Below are positions 1-11,419 of a stretch of DNA of 64,000 nucleotides, piece after piece. A model generated the notes under the pieces. The model was not told where the DNA came from and ran no database searches. It worked only from the letters and a program-made list of their open reading frames with translations. Made by a program: the position numbers and the translations under genes. The stretch's first letter is position 1; every line of letters begins with the position of its first letter. Source of the stretch: Dichetophora obliterata (Eukaryota; Arthropoda; Insecta; Diptera; Sciomyzidae); NCBI GenBank assembly GCA_963920525.1, contig OY986437.1, forward strand, positions 99,543,223 to 99,607,222. Reading direction: 5' to 3'.

Positions 1-308
1 ACTTTTAAAACCACTTTCGTTAAACATATCATTGGGCTACTTAAAATTACCACACTTTTGGTTTTTAGATATTTCATGTGAAACAACAAAAAATATAAAA
101 AACGCTCGGTAAAGTCTGGTATTAATACCACGGGGTTTATTAACTACACTGAAAACAACGCAATCGTGAATAACCTTAATGTGTTTTGTTTTGTTGTTGT
201 TGCTTTATAAATTAATTAATTTACATTTTTTAGTTTTAAGTAATAAATAATAAAAAATGGTATTAAAAACGTTTTGAATTATTTACTTCTTAAAGTTTTC
301 AATACCGA
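1..308. other. AT-rich DNA, no gene seen
   Basis: Low-complexity AT-rich sequence with many stops in all frames. I see no coding signal, RNA gene or clear repeat boundary here. Confidence 0.5.
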
Positions 309-395
309 ACTAATCCTGGGATTCCGGGATTGAGATTTTCAACCCCGATAATCCCGGAATCAAGAAAACCTTCCAGGATTGAACTCCCTATTATG
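309..395 (+). repeat. Diverged dispersed repeat, copy 1
   Basis: This stretch resembles 5761-5850 in the same orientation, sharing blocks such as GATTTTC, a CCCNATAAT core and GAAAACCTTCC in the same order. It contains short self-complementary GGGATT/AATCCC motifs. The two copies lie just outside the inverted-end element 548-5462. By eye they are too diverged to be a recent duplication. The family is not recognised. Confidence 0.45.
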
Positions 396-978
396 TACAT
401 ACTTTTTCCAATAAAATGTCAACAATAAAATTTTGTTGAGCAAATTAATGAAGAATATGAGCGTTTCTTTTATTTTTATCGCCACTGTATGCTAACAGAT
501 ATTTGTCTAAGTTTAAACAATTTTCAACATGGGAGATTGATTCTATCCTGTCGATATAACTTTAGGAATTTGCAAATCGACTTATCTCAATTGTTTTGTG
601 TAAAACTTCTTCTAAAGGTCTCACTTACACGAAATACATGTGTTAATTGATTGCAATAATAATTAACAATAAATTTATTTTCGTAATGCAATATTCAAAC
701 AATGTTGCAATTTTAGCAACAGTGATGCCAACAGCTATTTCTTAAGACTACTTACTGTAGATGCGACAACAGTTTCGTGTCTACCACAAAATATGTATGT
801 TAAAGTTACAATGTAAATTTATCGTTCTTCCCAATTTGTAGGCTTTAACACTCATAAGTGGCAAAATATCGTGTTTATTAAATACTTTATTTATTTACTT
901 ATATTTTTTGTGGGAATAGACTTTGATAACATTACATCTTGGATAACATCTAATTACATTAAAAAAAAAATTATATTA

Positions 979-1215
979 CTACTTTTCCAGAAGTTTTTGC
1001 CTCATTAATTTATCGTAATAAGACACGAGTTGATCAAATATGTTCTTCGATGTTATTATTTTGATATTTTCTTGTGTAGTTTTTTTTGACATGTGAAATT
1101 TTTCAAATAATTTTATGTTTTCTGAAAGCTTATGTTCAAAAAAGATACATTTTGAAGAAGTTTTAATATATAATATATAATTAGGACAAAGTCTGATCAA
1201 ATAGTTTAATGTCAT
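979..1215 (-). CDS. Unassigned small ORF inside the long-TIR element
   Basis: Open frame of 78 residues, rich in K, I, L and F, with no motif I recognise. It lies between the left inverted repeat and the hAT insertion, so it could be the remains of a protein of the 548-5462 element. Its composition is also what AT-rich chance frames look like. Treat the coding status as unproven. Confidence 0.15.
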   Translation of the reverse strand: MTLNYLIRLCPNYILYIKTSSKCIFFEHKLSENIKLFEKFHMSKKTTQENIKIITSKNIFDQLVSYYDKLMRQKLLEK

Positions 1216-1798
1216 TCAATTAATTGCACAAACAAGTGTTATTACTTACAATATTATCATGTCTCTCAAAAAAGAGATTTTTTCTAATCACTCACACTAT
1301 AATAATACAATAAAAACTGAACACAAATGTAACTAGAAACTTTTTTTTTTTTAAAATTGATCGCAAACGTTGTAATTTTTTATTAGGTTGAAGTAATTTT
1401 TTTTCTGATTTACTTTTTTTAGAATTAATTTATTTCAGCATGGCTGTCACAAAATAGCGCCTACAGTGAAATATTGGCAGGGTAAATTTAAATGATAAAA
1501 AAAGAGTAGAAAACTCAAAAATGTATAACTTTACGGATAATTTTATTAGAACAAAAAGTGTTGAGAATTACGTAGAGAACACGTACACATTTTCCAAATT
1601 TTTTTAAATATTCTTGACTTGTTTAAAAAAAAAGCCAAGTTAAAAAATTTTGAAATGACAGAAATTACATTTATGTCAAATAATATTTTTTCCGTTACTT
1701 AACATAATTTATTTTTGCATACTGGGAAATTAAATGGACTTTCTTCATTTCTATGATAAACACTTTATATTTACTTAAATGAACACGTGTGTGCTGTT

Positions 1799-4611
1799 TA
1801 GAGTGATTGACCCGGTTTTGGAAAACCGGTCGCCCGGTTTTTTTCATGCCCAAAAACCGTCGGTTTTTTCAAAATCCTGTTTTTTCGAATATCGAATATT
1901 CCGGTTTTTTTCAATCGAAGCTCGGTTTTTTTAAACCTTTTTTAGTACTTTTTTATTTGTAGAAAATTATATCAAATGTCAATCGGAACTTGAATAATAT
2001 TTTTCAGTTAGCGCTCTATGTCATTATTTTCATGCAATGGCAAGTATGAAAAACAGCCGCTGATCAAGTATGAATTTAAATACATACGAAAAGAAATAAA
2101 ATGCATAAAACAACGCCGATCTATTCTATTCGTTTCTTTTTCATGGTCTAAAACGCAGTTACTTCTTAAATTTACCTCCGCCGCTGAAAGATTTGATCGG
2201 CTTCGTTGTCTGATGTACATAAATAAACAAACGAAAAAAATTGGTTTGCAGCGATTTGTTCTTGTCAAATAAAAACAATAAATAGTTTTGGAAAACAGTT
2301 AATTAAAACACTGCTGCAGAAAGGTAAATTATTTTGTTATAATTAGAACCGAATATAATAAAATTTTATTTGATTTTATGAAAGCAGATGTCATCAGTCT
2401 GGAAATACTTTGATCGCATGGGAAAAGACCAGGCCAGATGCCGCAAGTGTCCCAAAATGTTGAGCTGCAAAGGTTCATCCACGTCTTCTCTTATTAACCA
2501 CATTAGAAATATTCACAACATTGACATTCCATCAAAATTACATTGCAACGATGAAGGCGCCATTCCCATTTCATCTAAAATCCATGTGAATAATCCACTA
2601 ACTAAATATGTTTCTAAAAATGAGTCAATTGGTGAAATATTTGCACGATGTGTTGCTGAGGATGGAATTTCTGTCAGAGCATTAAGGAAATCTCGTGTGG
2701 TTTTAGCATATTTACAGGCCAGGAATTATAACATGCCAGCTGAGTCCACAATATGGAGCAATATTGACATGTTTTATCTGTCAAAAAAGGAGGAACTTAA
2801 AAACAAACTTAATGAAATAAAAGAACATAGTGGTCGGTTCTCTATTGTGGTTGATGAGTGGTCTGACTTGTCATATAAGAAATACATTAATGTAACTGTA
2901 CGAACATACAGTGCAGAATGTAAATCGTTCAACATTTTTTATCTTGGTTTAGAGGAGGTGACAGTAAAAGGAAGCGCAGAAAATCTGGAAATGCTTATAA
3001 AGAAAAAACTAAGTGAGTTTTCCTTACATTTGGAACGTGACATAGTTGCGTCAACACACGATGGGGCACCAGTTATGCAAAAATATGGAAGGAACATACA
3101 GGTAGTATCACAGCTATGCATTATTCATGGCAATCATCTATGTGTTGTAGAAGCAATATACAAAGAAAAAGACTTTGACATGGATGATAATCATAGCTCG
3201 AATGAATCCGATTTCTACGAGGAAAATTCTGAAATGTGCGATGAGTTTGCTAATGAAGATGAAGATACCGATATTTATTTTTGTTTCGAACAAGATCTTT
3301 GTGTCAATGGCAGTTTAAAATTCATTATAGATCGTGTAAGAAAGTGTGTAAAGATGTTTAACAAATCAAATGAAAAGCAGAAGAAACTTCAGATGTACGT
3401 AAAAGAACAGGAAAATAAAGAACTAAAACTCATACATGATGTCAAACATCGGTGGAATTCAATGACAATAATGGTTTCTCAATTCCTAAAACTTCATAAA
3501 TGTGTCAACCATGCCCTATTGGACCTGGGCTTAAGTCCATTTAATGAAAATGACATAAAAACGTTGAATGAGCTTAATAATACTTTGAAACCTTTGGAAA
3601 TTGCGGTGAAAGAACTTTCGATTTCAGTTTTTGTTTAAAAGTCTTTCAAAGCTGCACAACCCATTATCGAACGAGTTGCTTGAATGTTTAAAAAAACGTG
3701 TAGAAGAACGCCGTATAAAAGTACTTAATACTCTTATGCTATATTTAAGCAGCGGAACTTTTCCCAGTAGCGATAATTTTCTCAAATATTCATCGAAAAG
3801 CGAGACCAAAGCATTTGGGTCGATGTTATATTTTCGATTATTTAATGATACTTCAGATATGACGTCGGATTCGAATGAAGAGGTACATATATCTGACTGT
3901 GAAAACAATTTGGAACTGAAGTTAAGCAACACAATTAAAAATATTGTAACTGCAAAAACTATTTGTAAGAGAAACAATAAAAATATTCTTTTAGAAGATT
4001 TTCTATACCTTGAAAAATGTCACAAAAGAACTGAAAAACTCGAAAAGTTACTAAACGCTTTATATACAGTAAATCCGTCCAGTATTCTAAGTGAAAGGGC
4101 ATTCGCAATGTCAGGTTTTATAAAAACTAAACAAAAGAATAGATATAATGCAAAATATTTGGATCGTGTTTTGTTTTTAAGAGACTATTTCAAAAAAAAA
4201 AACTAAGCACTAAACACTTATTTAATAAAATATCTTTGTTTAGTTACTTATCATTTACTATATGGCCCTATGATCCTCATAGGATCAAAATGAATTAATA
4301 CAATATTATATTATATTTACTAATATGATCTCATTTGTTTATTTTGTTTTATAAGAAATGTTCGAATTGAATGAAATGCTTTTGTTAATAAAATTCTTAT
4401 TATAAAAATAAAATATGGAGTTTTAAATAAGTTATTAAACGAATATGTACATGCATATAGGTTTTTAATCACACACTCAAATTTGTAACGAAAACCGGAT
4501 AGTCCGGTTTTTTCTCAATTTGAAAAATTAAAACCGGTTTTTTTGAAATTGTCATTATTCGAAAAAGTCGAAGCTCGGTTTTCAAAAAAAGTCGAATAAT
4601 CGATCACCCTA
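1799..4611 (+). mobile_element. hAT transposon with perfect 8-bp target duplication
   Basis: The element is bounded by imperfect terminal inverted repeats, TAGAGTGATTGA on the left and TAGGGTGATCGA read inward from the right. It is flanked on both sides by the 8-bp duplication GTGCTGTT (1791-1798 and 4612-4619), which is the hallmark length for hAT. Both subterminal regions carry repeated CCGGTTTTTT and TTCGAATA-like motifs, probably transposase binding sites. It encodes a damaged BED-finger hAT transposase (2388-4206) and sits inside the long-TIR element 548-5462, so it inserted later than that element. Confidence 0.93.
2388..4206 (+). pseudogene. hAT transposase, BED finger to C-terminal dimerisation domain, frameshifted
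   Basis: The first frame (2388-3638, 416 aa) opens with a BED zinc finger: CRKC in the N-terminal 25 residues, then HIRNIH near residue 40. It continues with hAT catalytic-domain landmarks: a DEW motif, a DGAPVM motif, a C/H cluster (CIIHGNH) and HRWNS. A second frame (3631-4206) supplies the C-terminal dimerisation region, with SERAFA and a conserved NRYNAKYLDRVLFLRDYF tail. The frames meet at about 3620-3640, where a short segment expected between KELS and KSLSKLH is missing. A small deletion with frameshift is therefore likely. All major domains remain recognisable, but no full-length protein can be made. Confidence 0.9.
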
Positions 4612-4983
4612 GTGCTGTTGTTGTAATTTTATTTTATGTTCTGGACTTAATCGAAACTTTGCTGTTTCATATGCTTAACTGCATCATATGCAATTGCTTT
4701 AACAGCAACAACAAATGCTTCATACACTTCACTACGGCTGCTGTCGATGACGTACACTCGTATTAATCATAATTTTTTAAAAGTTCTTATTGCTGCTACT
4801 ATATGCCAAGTCTACTGCCTGGTCTTCTTCTATAATGAACTCGATCTTTTTTATATTTTGTTTTGCACTCAAGGCACTTAACTAAGCTTAATCATCGTCT
4901 TGCTCTCGTTCCGTTTCTTAATCATCTGCATTTAAATGAATGCGTTTGGCATGCGACAAACACTATGTCTCGCGTAACGCAGT

Positions 4984-5181
4984 TTGGCAGCACCTGTCAT
5001 TTTCATGCTGCAATCTTTTCGTTTTAATTGCAACAAAAATCATGAAACAACAACAAAAGCGACAACATCTACAACAAAAGGGCAGACATCTCGCGCATCA
5101 CTTGAACCTCCTTCTATGATGCAGCAACCGGGGCTATTCGTAGTGAAGAAAGAGCAGCTGAGGCAGCTGCCCGCAATCTAG
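4984..5181 (+). CDS. Unassigned ORF next to right inverted repeat
   Basis: A 65-residue frame rich in T, Q and K, from CAACAA-type sequence. Another frame here is rich in A, E and R before a stop just inside the right inverted repeat. I recognise neither. It may be a relic of the 548-5462 element's own gene or simply low-complexity sequence. Confidence 0.15.
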   Translation: MAAPVIFMLQSFRFNCNKNHETTTKATTSTTKGQTSRASLEPPSMMQQPGLFVVKKEQLRQLPAI

Positions 5182-5199
5182 TGCGAAGCAATAGCAGCC

Positions 5200-5462
5200 A
5201 ACTTTAACATACATATTTAGTGGTAGACAGGAAACCGTTGTCGCATCTACAGTAAGTAGTCTTAAGAAATAGCTGTTGGTATCACTGTTGCTAAAATTGC
5301 AACATTGTTTGAATATTTACGAAAATAAATTTATTGTTAATTATTATTGCAATCAATTGACACATGTAATTCGTGTAAGGGAGACCTTTAGCAGAAGTTT
5401 ATACAAAACAATTGAGATAAGTCGATTTGCAAATTCCCAAAGTTATAATAAAGTCGACAGAT
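5200..5462 (-). repeat. Right terminal inverted repeat of the 548-5462 element
   Basis: Reverse-complement copy of 548-807. Matching blocks include the TAAGACTACTTACTGTAG region, the AATAAATTTATT block and the outer CTGTCGA motif. A few substitutions and small indels separate the arms. Confidence 0.75.
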
Positions 5463-5760
5463 GAAAGTTCTTCAGGTCTATTTTGTTTTTGCTTTAAAAG
5501 GTAAATATTTTCCAAAATATCTTTCTGTTTCTTTAATCTCAGATAATTTTTGCACAGATCTTTGGTTTTGGTCAAAGAAATAGCACACTTAGTTTAAAAA
5601 ACCTTAACATACATAAAGTGATAAGGGGTTAGAGTCTTCAAATGTAAGTGTTCAAAAATGCTCTTATTTCCAAACATTTACAAATATCTTCATTTAAGAA
5701 GTTAACTTAAAATCTAGCTTTTTGCTTATTCAATTTTAAGTTAATTTGCTTATAATTTAA

Positions 5761-5850
5761 GTAATCCCGATGCCAGGATTCTAGAATTAAGATTTTCCAA
5801 TCCCTATAATAACGGGATTCTGAAAACCTTCCGCTATTTAATTCCCCAGA
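5761..5850 (+). repeat. Diverged dispersed repeat, copy 2
   Basis: Same-orientation partner of 309-395. Together the pair brackets the inverted-end element at a spacing of about 5.4 kb. Confidence 0.45.
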
Positions 5851-6021
5851 AAATACCTAAATTCTATTTTTACAAATATTAGCACATATTGCTACTGCTT
5901 TATGGATCTCAAGGCTTCTTTCATATTCGAAAGTCCGGACTATACAACTCTAAAGACCAAAATATACCAGTCGCTACGTAACGAGTAAAGACGAAAACGT
6001 TCGCTTAAATGCAATTCAATG

Positions 6022-6360
6022 TTGCTGTCCAAAATAGACACACGTCAACTCATCGAAACTGAACGAAACGGTTTAACAAAATTTTTTGTTCCGTTAGAAC
6101 CGAACTTTTAGCGTCTCCACTCGTCAAAAACAGCTGTTGAAATGGTGCGACATTTTTTCACTCATAGTTCTCAAATGTTTATTTAATTATTAACAAAATT
6201 GTAATTGCACATTAATTTATAACTAAAAGGCGCTCTTTTCGCAATTGATCAGATGTTTCAGACGAGTTGAGCAAATCGTTTCTTTTTTGGGTTAAATGTC
6301 AAAACAGTCGAAACGAGTGCAAACAATCGTCTCGTTTCGTCTATTTTGGTTTGGCCTTAA
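6022..6360. repeat. Possible short MITE with CCAAAATAGAC ends
   Basis: CCAAAATAGAC near 6029 and its inverse near 6340-6352 face each other, and both are followed by CGAAAC-type motifs. The match is short and no target duplication is evident, so this is only a candidate. Confidence 0.25.
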
Positions 6361-8078
6361 GTTTTAAAATTTAGTTTTTTTTTATACTCTTGAAAGATCA
6401 ACAAAATTATATCTTCAAAATCATTTCTCATTTTTTGCTACAAAAAACGACAAAAAAAAAATGTAAAAAGTATTTTCTATGCAAAAGTCCGACCAAAAAG
6501 ACTGCTTAAATGTAAGAACGGTTCTATGTCGCAGAATGAGTTCCTTTATATAAGATCATAGTCCTATATTCTGCCATGGAATGACGAGACTAATTACATA
6601 TATGTATATATCAAATCTTGACATTTGTAGTTTACTTAAATCGTATTTTAGTTTTTTATTCTTTAAAAACTTACCTAAGCTTTCTTTTTTTAGACTACTT
6701 ATTTAACGTTTTACTCATTAGCTTTATATCAAAGCAAAGCATTATATACTCTATTTGATCATAGTTAAGTTATGTTTGAAGAATTTTAATCAATTGACTT
6801 GTTGTCGACGACGTGTTTTCCATCTGTGGTTAGAAAATTTCAGCAACAAACACCTGAAAAAAAAAATAAAGATATTAGAATAGTAAAAATTTAAAAACCT
6901 AAATTTAGTTGATAATTTGTTATAATCAAATCAATCATTTGCTATAGTCAAAGGCCGTTCAAATTCTGAGAGTAGAACCATCAACCAGCGGTTTTGATTT
7001 GAAAAAATCACTTTTTTGTCAAAATAAACGGTTTTCACCGTAAGTTTTTATCAAGCTAAAATAAATGCCCCAAAAAAAGGGTGCAAATTATCTAGGGTAT
7101 CTAGGGTATCTAGGCCCCCAAAGTTTTGAATAGGAAGATTATTAGATTCGAGAATTAGTTTAAGTGCAACAGTGTTCAGATTTCTATCAAAATTTTGGGT
7201 ATTTTTGGGTAGATAGAAAAATGCAAAAAAAACTATAAAAATTTTTATAAATAGAAAAAATATGACGTATGTTAATCGTTTTTGAAGAACGTTCGTAGAC
7301 CAGATTTTTTAGGAAACTTCCGTTTCAAAAACCGTTTGAAATACAGCCTTTTTATTTATTTGTGTGAGGTAAAAGGGGGTGCGGTATTTCTTTTTTTAAC
7401 CGAGATATTAACTTTTGTAGGGTTTACTCATAGGAGATAAGCGAAAACAGTCCAGGTGGTATTTGTAGCAATTTTCTTGTATCTCTAATTTTTAACTAAC
7501 TTTTCAGTGTTTTTAGTTTTCATGTTTTACAAAAGACCCGTTATTTTGAGAATACTTATTTGGTGATAAAAATTAGCCTATTTTGGTGATAAAAATTACT
7601 AGCTGACCAGAGACGTAAGGAACCTTCATGTCAAGTTTGAAGAAGACTCATCCAGTAGTTTTCACTTGATGTGCGTTCAGTCAGACAGGCAGACAGACAA
7701 AATACTATTTTTAAAAATTGCATTTCAAAATGCGTTGCGTTCAAAATGTTCAGCGCAAAAAGAATTTCAAAAAAATATTCAATGTACAGATTTTTTTACA
7801 GTTTTATTATATGTTTAGGTTGAATATTAAATATTATGATTATATTTATATTATATTTTTTTCGCTGGCGTACAGAAAATTCTTAAGTCACTGGTCGATT
7901 TTTCGACCACTAGTCGTAAATGGGTAAAACCGCTGTCATTGAACGTATTTTTTTGTCACACCGCCAGTGAACTGGATGTGTCACACCCTAGGGAAAATAA
8001 ATATGTATAGAAAATATAAACTATATGTATATAAAAGAAAATTTTTTTTAATGATTTCTATTTATTCAATAATATATT
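6361..8078. other. Gene-free repeat-derived DNA
   Basis: No convincing coding frame. A unit near 7366-7420 (GGTAAAAGGGGGTGCGG then ACCGAGATATTAAC) matches units found at 10735-10785, so this is dispersed repeat sequence. At 7599-7602 the minus strand reads GTCAGCTAG then T, a Helitron-like 3' end. A perfect short hairpin (GGTCGA, loop, TCGACC) lies near 7892-7908. CAGACAGACAGAC at about 7684-7698 is typical of transposon-derived repeats in flies. Confidence 0.45.
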
Positions 8079-8605
8079 AGGGGTATTCACACTGACTTGG
8101 GTAGTTGGGTATGGGTAGATTGAGTACTTTTGGTTATTGCAAGCACCCTAAATTGCAATTGAGTACTTTGTAGAATAGTTTTGGACAGTGCTGCATGTTT
8201 GTTTGATCTCCCCTGCTTATGTAGCTGATGAGAGATGAGTTACAGCTGGAAGAGGGTTGCCACCAAATAATTTTTTGTCATTTTATGTGCGAAAAATATA
8301 GGCCATTAATTGGGCGTAAAAAAAGTTATTTTATGTACGAGTAAATTTTAACGTGAACTTCGCAGCATCTTATTATTTACTAGTAGTCCAGGGGAAAACG
8401 TTGTTCTGTAACAAACCGGCTTACTGCCACATTAGAATTTTCATGCCGATCGGAAAAATTTTTTTAATTTTTTGTATATCTGAACAGCCATAACTGTAGT
8501 GCGACAACGACCATTTTTAGTTCAGTCTCTGAAAGTAACTTTATGCACTAATTTACCAAATTTTAGTCTAATACGACCAAAACCGTCTAAAATGTAGCAT
8601 TTTAT

Positions 8606-10348
8606 CAAACATCATCATCGATTCCAACTCTTTTGAAACATGACCAAATCTTCACTGACTCGGCTGATAAATCGAACCTACTGGCTAGATTGTTTGCAAA
8701 AAATTCCACTCTCTCGGATAGCAATCAGCCACTGCCCTTAGTTGGGGGTGGGTCTTCTGCAATGCAGGAGATATACTTTCGAACGAGAGCATTTAAAAGG
8801 GTCCTTACAAATCTCAACGTAAGCAAAGCCTCTGGTCCTGACGGCATACCGCCAATTGTGCTTAAAATGTGTGCTCTTTCGCTGGCTCGGCCTTTGCGCA
8901 ACCTTTTCAACATCTCCTACAGAACAGGAGTATTTCCATCTTGTTGGAAGGTGGCAAATGTCCAGCCGGTGCCTAAAAAAGGTGATGCCACGAACCCTGT
9001 AAACTACCGACCTATTGCGATATGCTCTACGCTTTCCAAAGTTATGGAGAGCGTAGTAAACTTCAACGTTGTGAACTATCTGGAGCGCAACCAACTGCTC
9101 AGTGACCGTCAATATGGTTTCCGTAGGACTCGCTCTACTGTTGATCTTATGGCGTTCTTAACCGAAGAATGGAATAAATGCGAATACTTTTTCGGCTCGT
9201 GTCAAAACTTGTTGCATATGGTTTCATGTTTCATGGATCTCGTGTTTCCTCAAGGACAGAACGATTCGAGTCGTAGTTGACGGTATTTCGTCCGAGGAGC
9301 ACGCCATTAACGCAGGAGTACCGCAGGGTTCAGTTCTATCGCCAACCTTGTTTCTGGTTTTTATCAACGACCTTCTGTCGGTGACGCATAACCCAGTACA
9401 TTCGTTTGCGGACGACAGCAGCATTTGTCATTCGTATTCATTTAGTAAACGCCCAAGCTCTATGGAGATTGAGAGAAAAAGGCAAAATATGAATGGCACA
9501 CTCCTAAATGATCTACAAAAAATCTCCGAGTGGGGTCTTGCTAATAGAGTAGAGTTCAATGCAAGCAAGACTCAGTGCTGCCTGTTAACCCACAAGCGGC
9601 TGGATTGCCCCTTAGCACCCTTCAATATGAATGGTGTGGATCTTGTGGAATCAGCCGCTCTTGACGTTCTGGGCATATCGATCAGATTTGATCTTCGTTG
9701 GAATGATCATATTTTCGATGTGTCGAAAGAAGCGGGCAAGTGACTAGGTTTTCTAAAACGGTGCAAAAAATATTTCACTTCAGCTGATCTTCGCATGATC
9801 TACACCTCATATATAAGGCCGAAAATAGAGTACAACTCGCGCATTTGGGCAGGGGCTTCAAGATCTTATTTGGAGCTTCTGAATCGAATTCAACGTCGTG
9901 CGATATATTTGATAGGGGATGAAAGTATTTCATTCTCGCTCAACTCTCTTGAGCATCGACGCAATGTTGGTTGCCTAAACCTTCTGTATAGGTATTACCA
10001 TGGGAAGTGTTCAAGGGAGATACATGGCCTGACGCCACCAACTCGTGTGTTTCCCAGGTCCACTCGGGCAGCTGTCCAAGCCCACCCTTTTACCATTGCG
10101 TCGATGCCCAATAAAACATCGCATTACCGTGATAATTCATTTTTTAGTCGCTCGGTTAAGTTGTGGAATGGTCTCCCTGCGAGCGTGTTTCCTGGCAGTT
10201 TTGAGCTGTGCAAATTTAAAACAAATATTCACCGACACTACTCCATCTATCCACCCTCCAACTAACTATCACCCATCTTCCGAATCAACACAATGCTTAC
10301 GCATTTATAGGGGGCATCCCCTGAGCGTTGGTTCAGTCTAAAAAAAAA
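8606..10348 (+). mobile_element. 5'-truncated non-LTR retrotransposon (LINE) with 7-bp target duplication
   Basis: This LINE insertion is flanked by ATTTTAT at 8599-8605 and 10349-10355 and ends in a run of nine A residues. Removing it restores a continuous repeat unit (GTAGCATTTTAT joined to TTGTAGGCGATAAAAGGGGG), like the intact units at 10700-10760. It keeps only the end of ORF2: no ORF1, no endonuclease. The 5' truncation is typical of target-primed reverse transcription. Confidence 0.88.
8609..10265 (+). pseudogene. LINE reverse transcriptase, deleted in motif A, with frameshift and stop
   Basis: The frame starting at about 8609 carries RT fingers motifs: KASGPDGIPP, then PVPKKGD, NYRPIAICS and QYGFRRTRSTVDL. 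It shifts near 9190-9250. The frame then reads AGVPQGSVLSP and SFADDS (the YADD box), followed by thumb sequence. A TGA at 9741-9743 interrupts the frame, which continues as YTSYIRPKIEYNSRIWAG and ends with the LWNGLP motif common in LINE C-termini. The motif A aspartate region expected between EEWNK and KDRTIRV is absent, so a deletion of some tens of codons removed a catalytic residue. The style is that of CR1/Jockey-group LINEs; the clade is uncertain. Confidence 0.85.
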
Positions 10349-10369
10349 ATTTTATTTGTAGGCGATAAA

Positions 10370-11200
10370 AGGGGGTTTGGCAAAACTTTCCTAAACTATC
10401 TCGTAGGCGAAACAAATCGACTGCCAAAACTTCAGCGCAATCAGCCCAGTAGTCAATTTTAATGATTTTTTTTTATGAAGTGGGCGTTGCTATAGATCAA
10501 CCATGCCCATTTTACTACTATTCCCGTATGTAACCACACAAACTAAATTACTAAATTTAAGTCTTATACGACCAAAATCTTCTTAAATAAAGTATTTTTA
10601 TAGATTTGTGGGCTGTAAAAGTGGGCGTGGACACCCATTTTTAATATAGTTTCAAACAATAGCCATACCATACCATACCAAATTTTAGTCTAATGCGTTC
10701 AAAACCGTCCTAAATATAGCATTTCTATTGATTTGAGGGCGGTAAAAGGGGGTGTGGCTTTTTGTTATTAACCGAGATATTAAGAGATATTGTAAATTTG
10801 CTTGCCTTAGGTGTTACCGTTCCTGGCATCTTAAGAGACACCGCACGAACGATTTTATGTATAAATAGAAGGGCGGTAAAAGTAGGTGTGGCAAAATTTA
10901 TATATCTAGTGTCCACCACTTGGTCTCATAGCAAAAATATAAACCAAGTTTCATTATAAAAACATGCATAACTCAGGAATCATAATTTCTGAAAAGTAGG
11001 CGTGGTTATAGTTTGACCACGCCCATTTCTTGATGAATTGTCGATAGTAGCCATACGAACTAAATTACAAAATTGTAATCCAATACAATCGAATTCGTGC
11101 GACATATAGCGTTTTTACTAACTTGTGGGCGGAAATAGTGGGTGTGGCAATATTTTTTGTGTATAATTCCAGATATTAGCCTTGACAACATATATTGTAA
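10370..11200 (+). repeat. Diverged tandem units within the 3.3-kb element
   Basis: A theme recurs: AACTAAATTAC, then AATTTTAGTCTAATACGACC-like sequence, then a TAGCATTTTTA-type block, then GGGCGGTAAAAGTGGGTGTGG. Units begin near 10541, 10677 and 11050, with a partial unit near 10860; the pre-LINE copy is at 8544-8605 joined to 10349-10400. Spacing is irregular at 130-250 bp. The units are strongly diverged, so the array is old. Confidence 0.7.
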
Positions 11201-11419
11201 ATTTGATGCCCTTAGGTCAACTATTGCCTATTTTTGCAAAAGGTGGTAACACATGGAAAAAGTACTCAATTTGGCAAGAAAACAATCTATCCAAACAAAT
11301 CAGGGAGTCATCTAGAGTAAATTCGTAGATGGGTACTTGGGTACTTGGGCACTTACAAAAACAAAATGTACGGCATTTGCCAATCTACCCAACTACCCAA
11401 GTCAGTGTGAATACCCCTA

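Larger units (their letters stand above)
548..5462. mobile_element. Element with ~260-bp terminal inverted repeats
   Basis: The sequence at 548-807 reappears inverted at 5200-5462 with high identity over about 260 bp, from the outer CTGTCGA motif to the inner TATGTTAAAGTT. Long terminal inverted repeats of this kind mark a DNA transposon or foldback element. The body is about 2.1 kb once the hAT insertion 1799-4611 and its duplicated target are discounted. I see no target duplication and no recognisable transposase, so the superfamily is open. The only internal reading frames are at 979-1215 (minus) and 4984-5181 (plus), both unassigned. Confidence 0.7.
8080..11417. mobile_element. 3.3-kb DNA element with GGGGTATTCACAC ends, non-autonomous
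   Basis: The left end starts GGGGTATTCACACTGACTTG and the right end is its inverse, with perfect pairing over roughly 30 bp and then a 6-bp indel. Both ends are flanked by TA. The interior holds diverged tandem repeat units and no transposase of its own, so it was moved by an enzyme encoded elsewhere. The LINE at 8606-10348 is a later insertion. The GGG start would fit PIF/Harbinger, but the flanking TA would also fit Tc1/mariner, so the class is unresolved. Confidence 0.8.

Noticed and set aside
2008..2272. Overlapping open frames on both strands just after the hAT left end
   Set aside because: They lie in the element's leader, lack motifs and overlap each other; likely chance.
309..5850. 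LTR retrotransposon with short LTRs
   Set aside because: The direct repeats are diverged, lack TG...CA ends, primer site and gag-pol coding, and enclose an inverted-end element.
7718..7927. 69-codon plus frame
   Set aside because: Composition is that of translated AT-rich DNA (Y, F, I, K runs) with no motif.
10045..10341. Frame overlapping the LINE C-terminus
   Set aside because: Shadow of the real LINE frame at 9795-10265.
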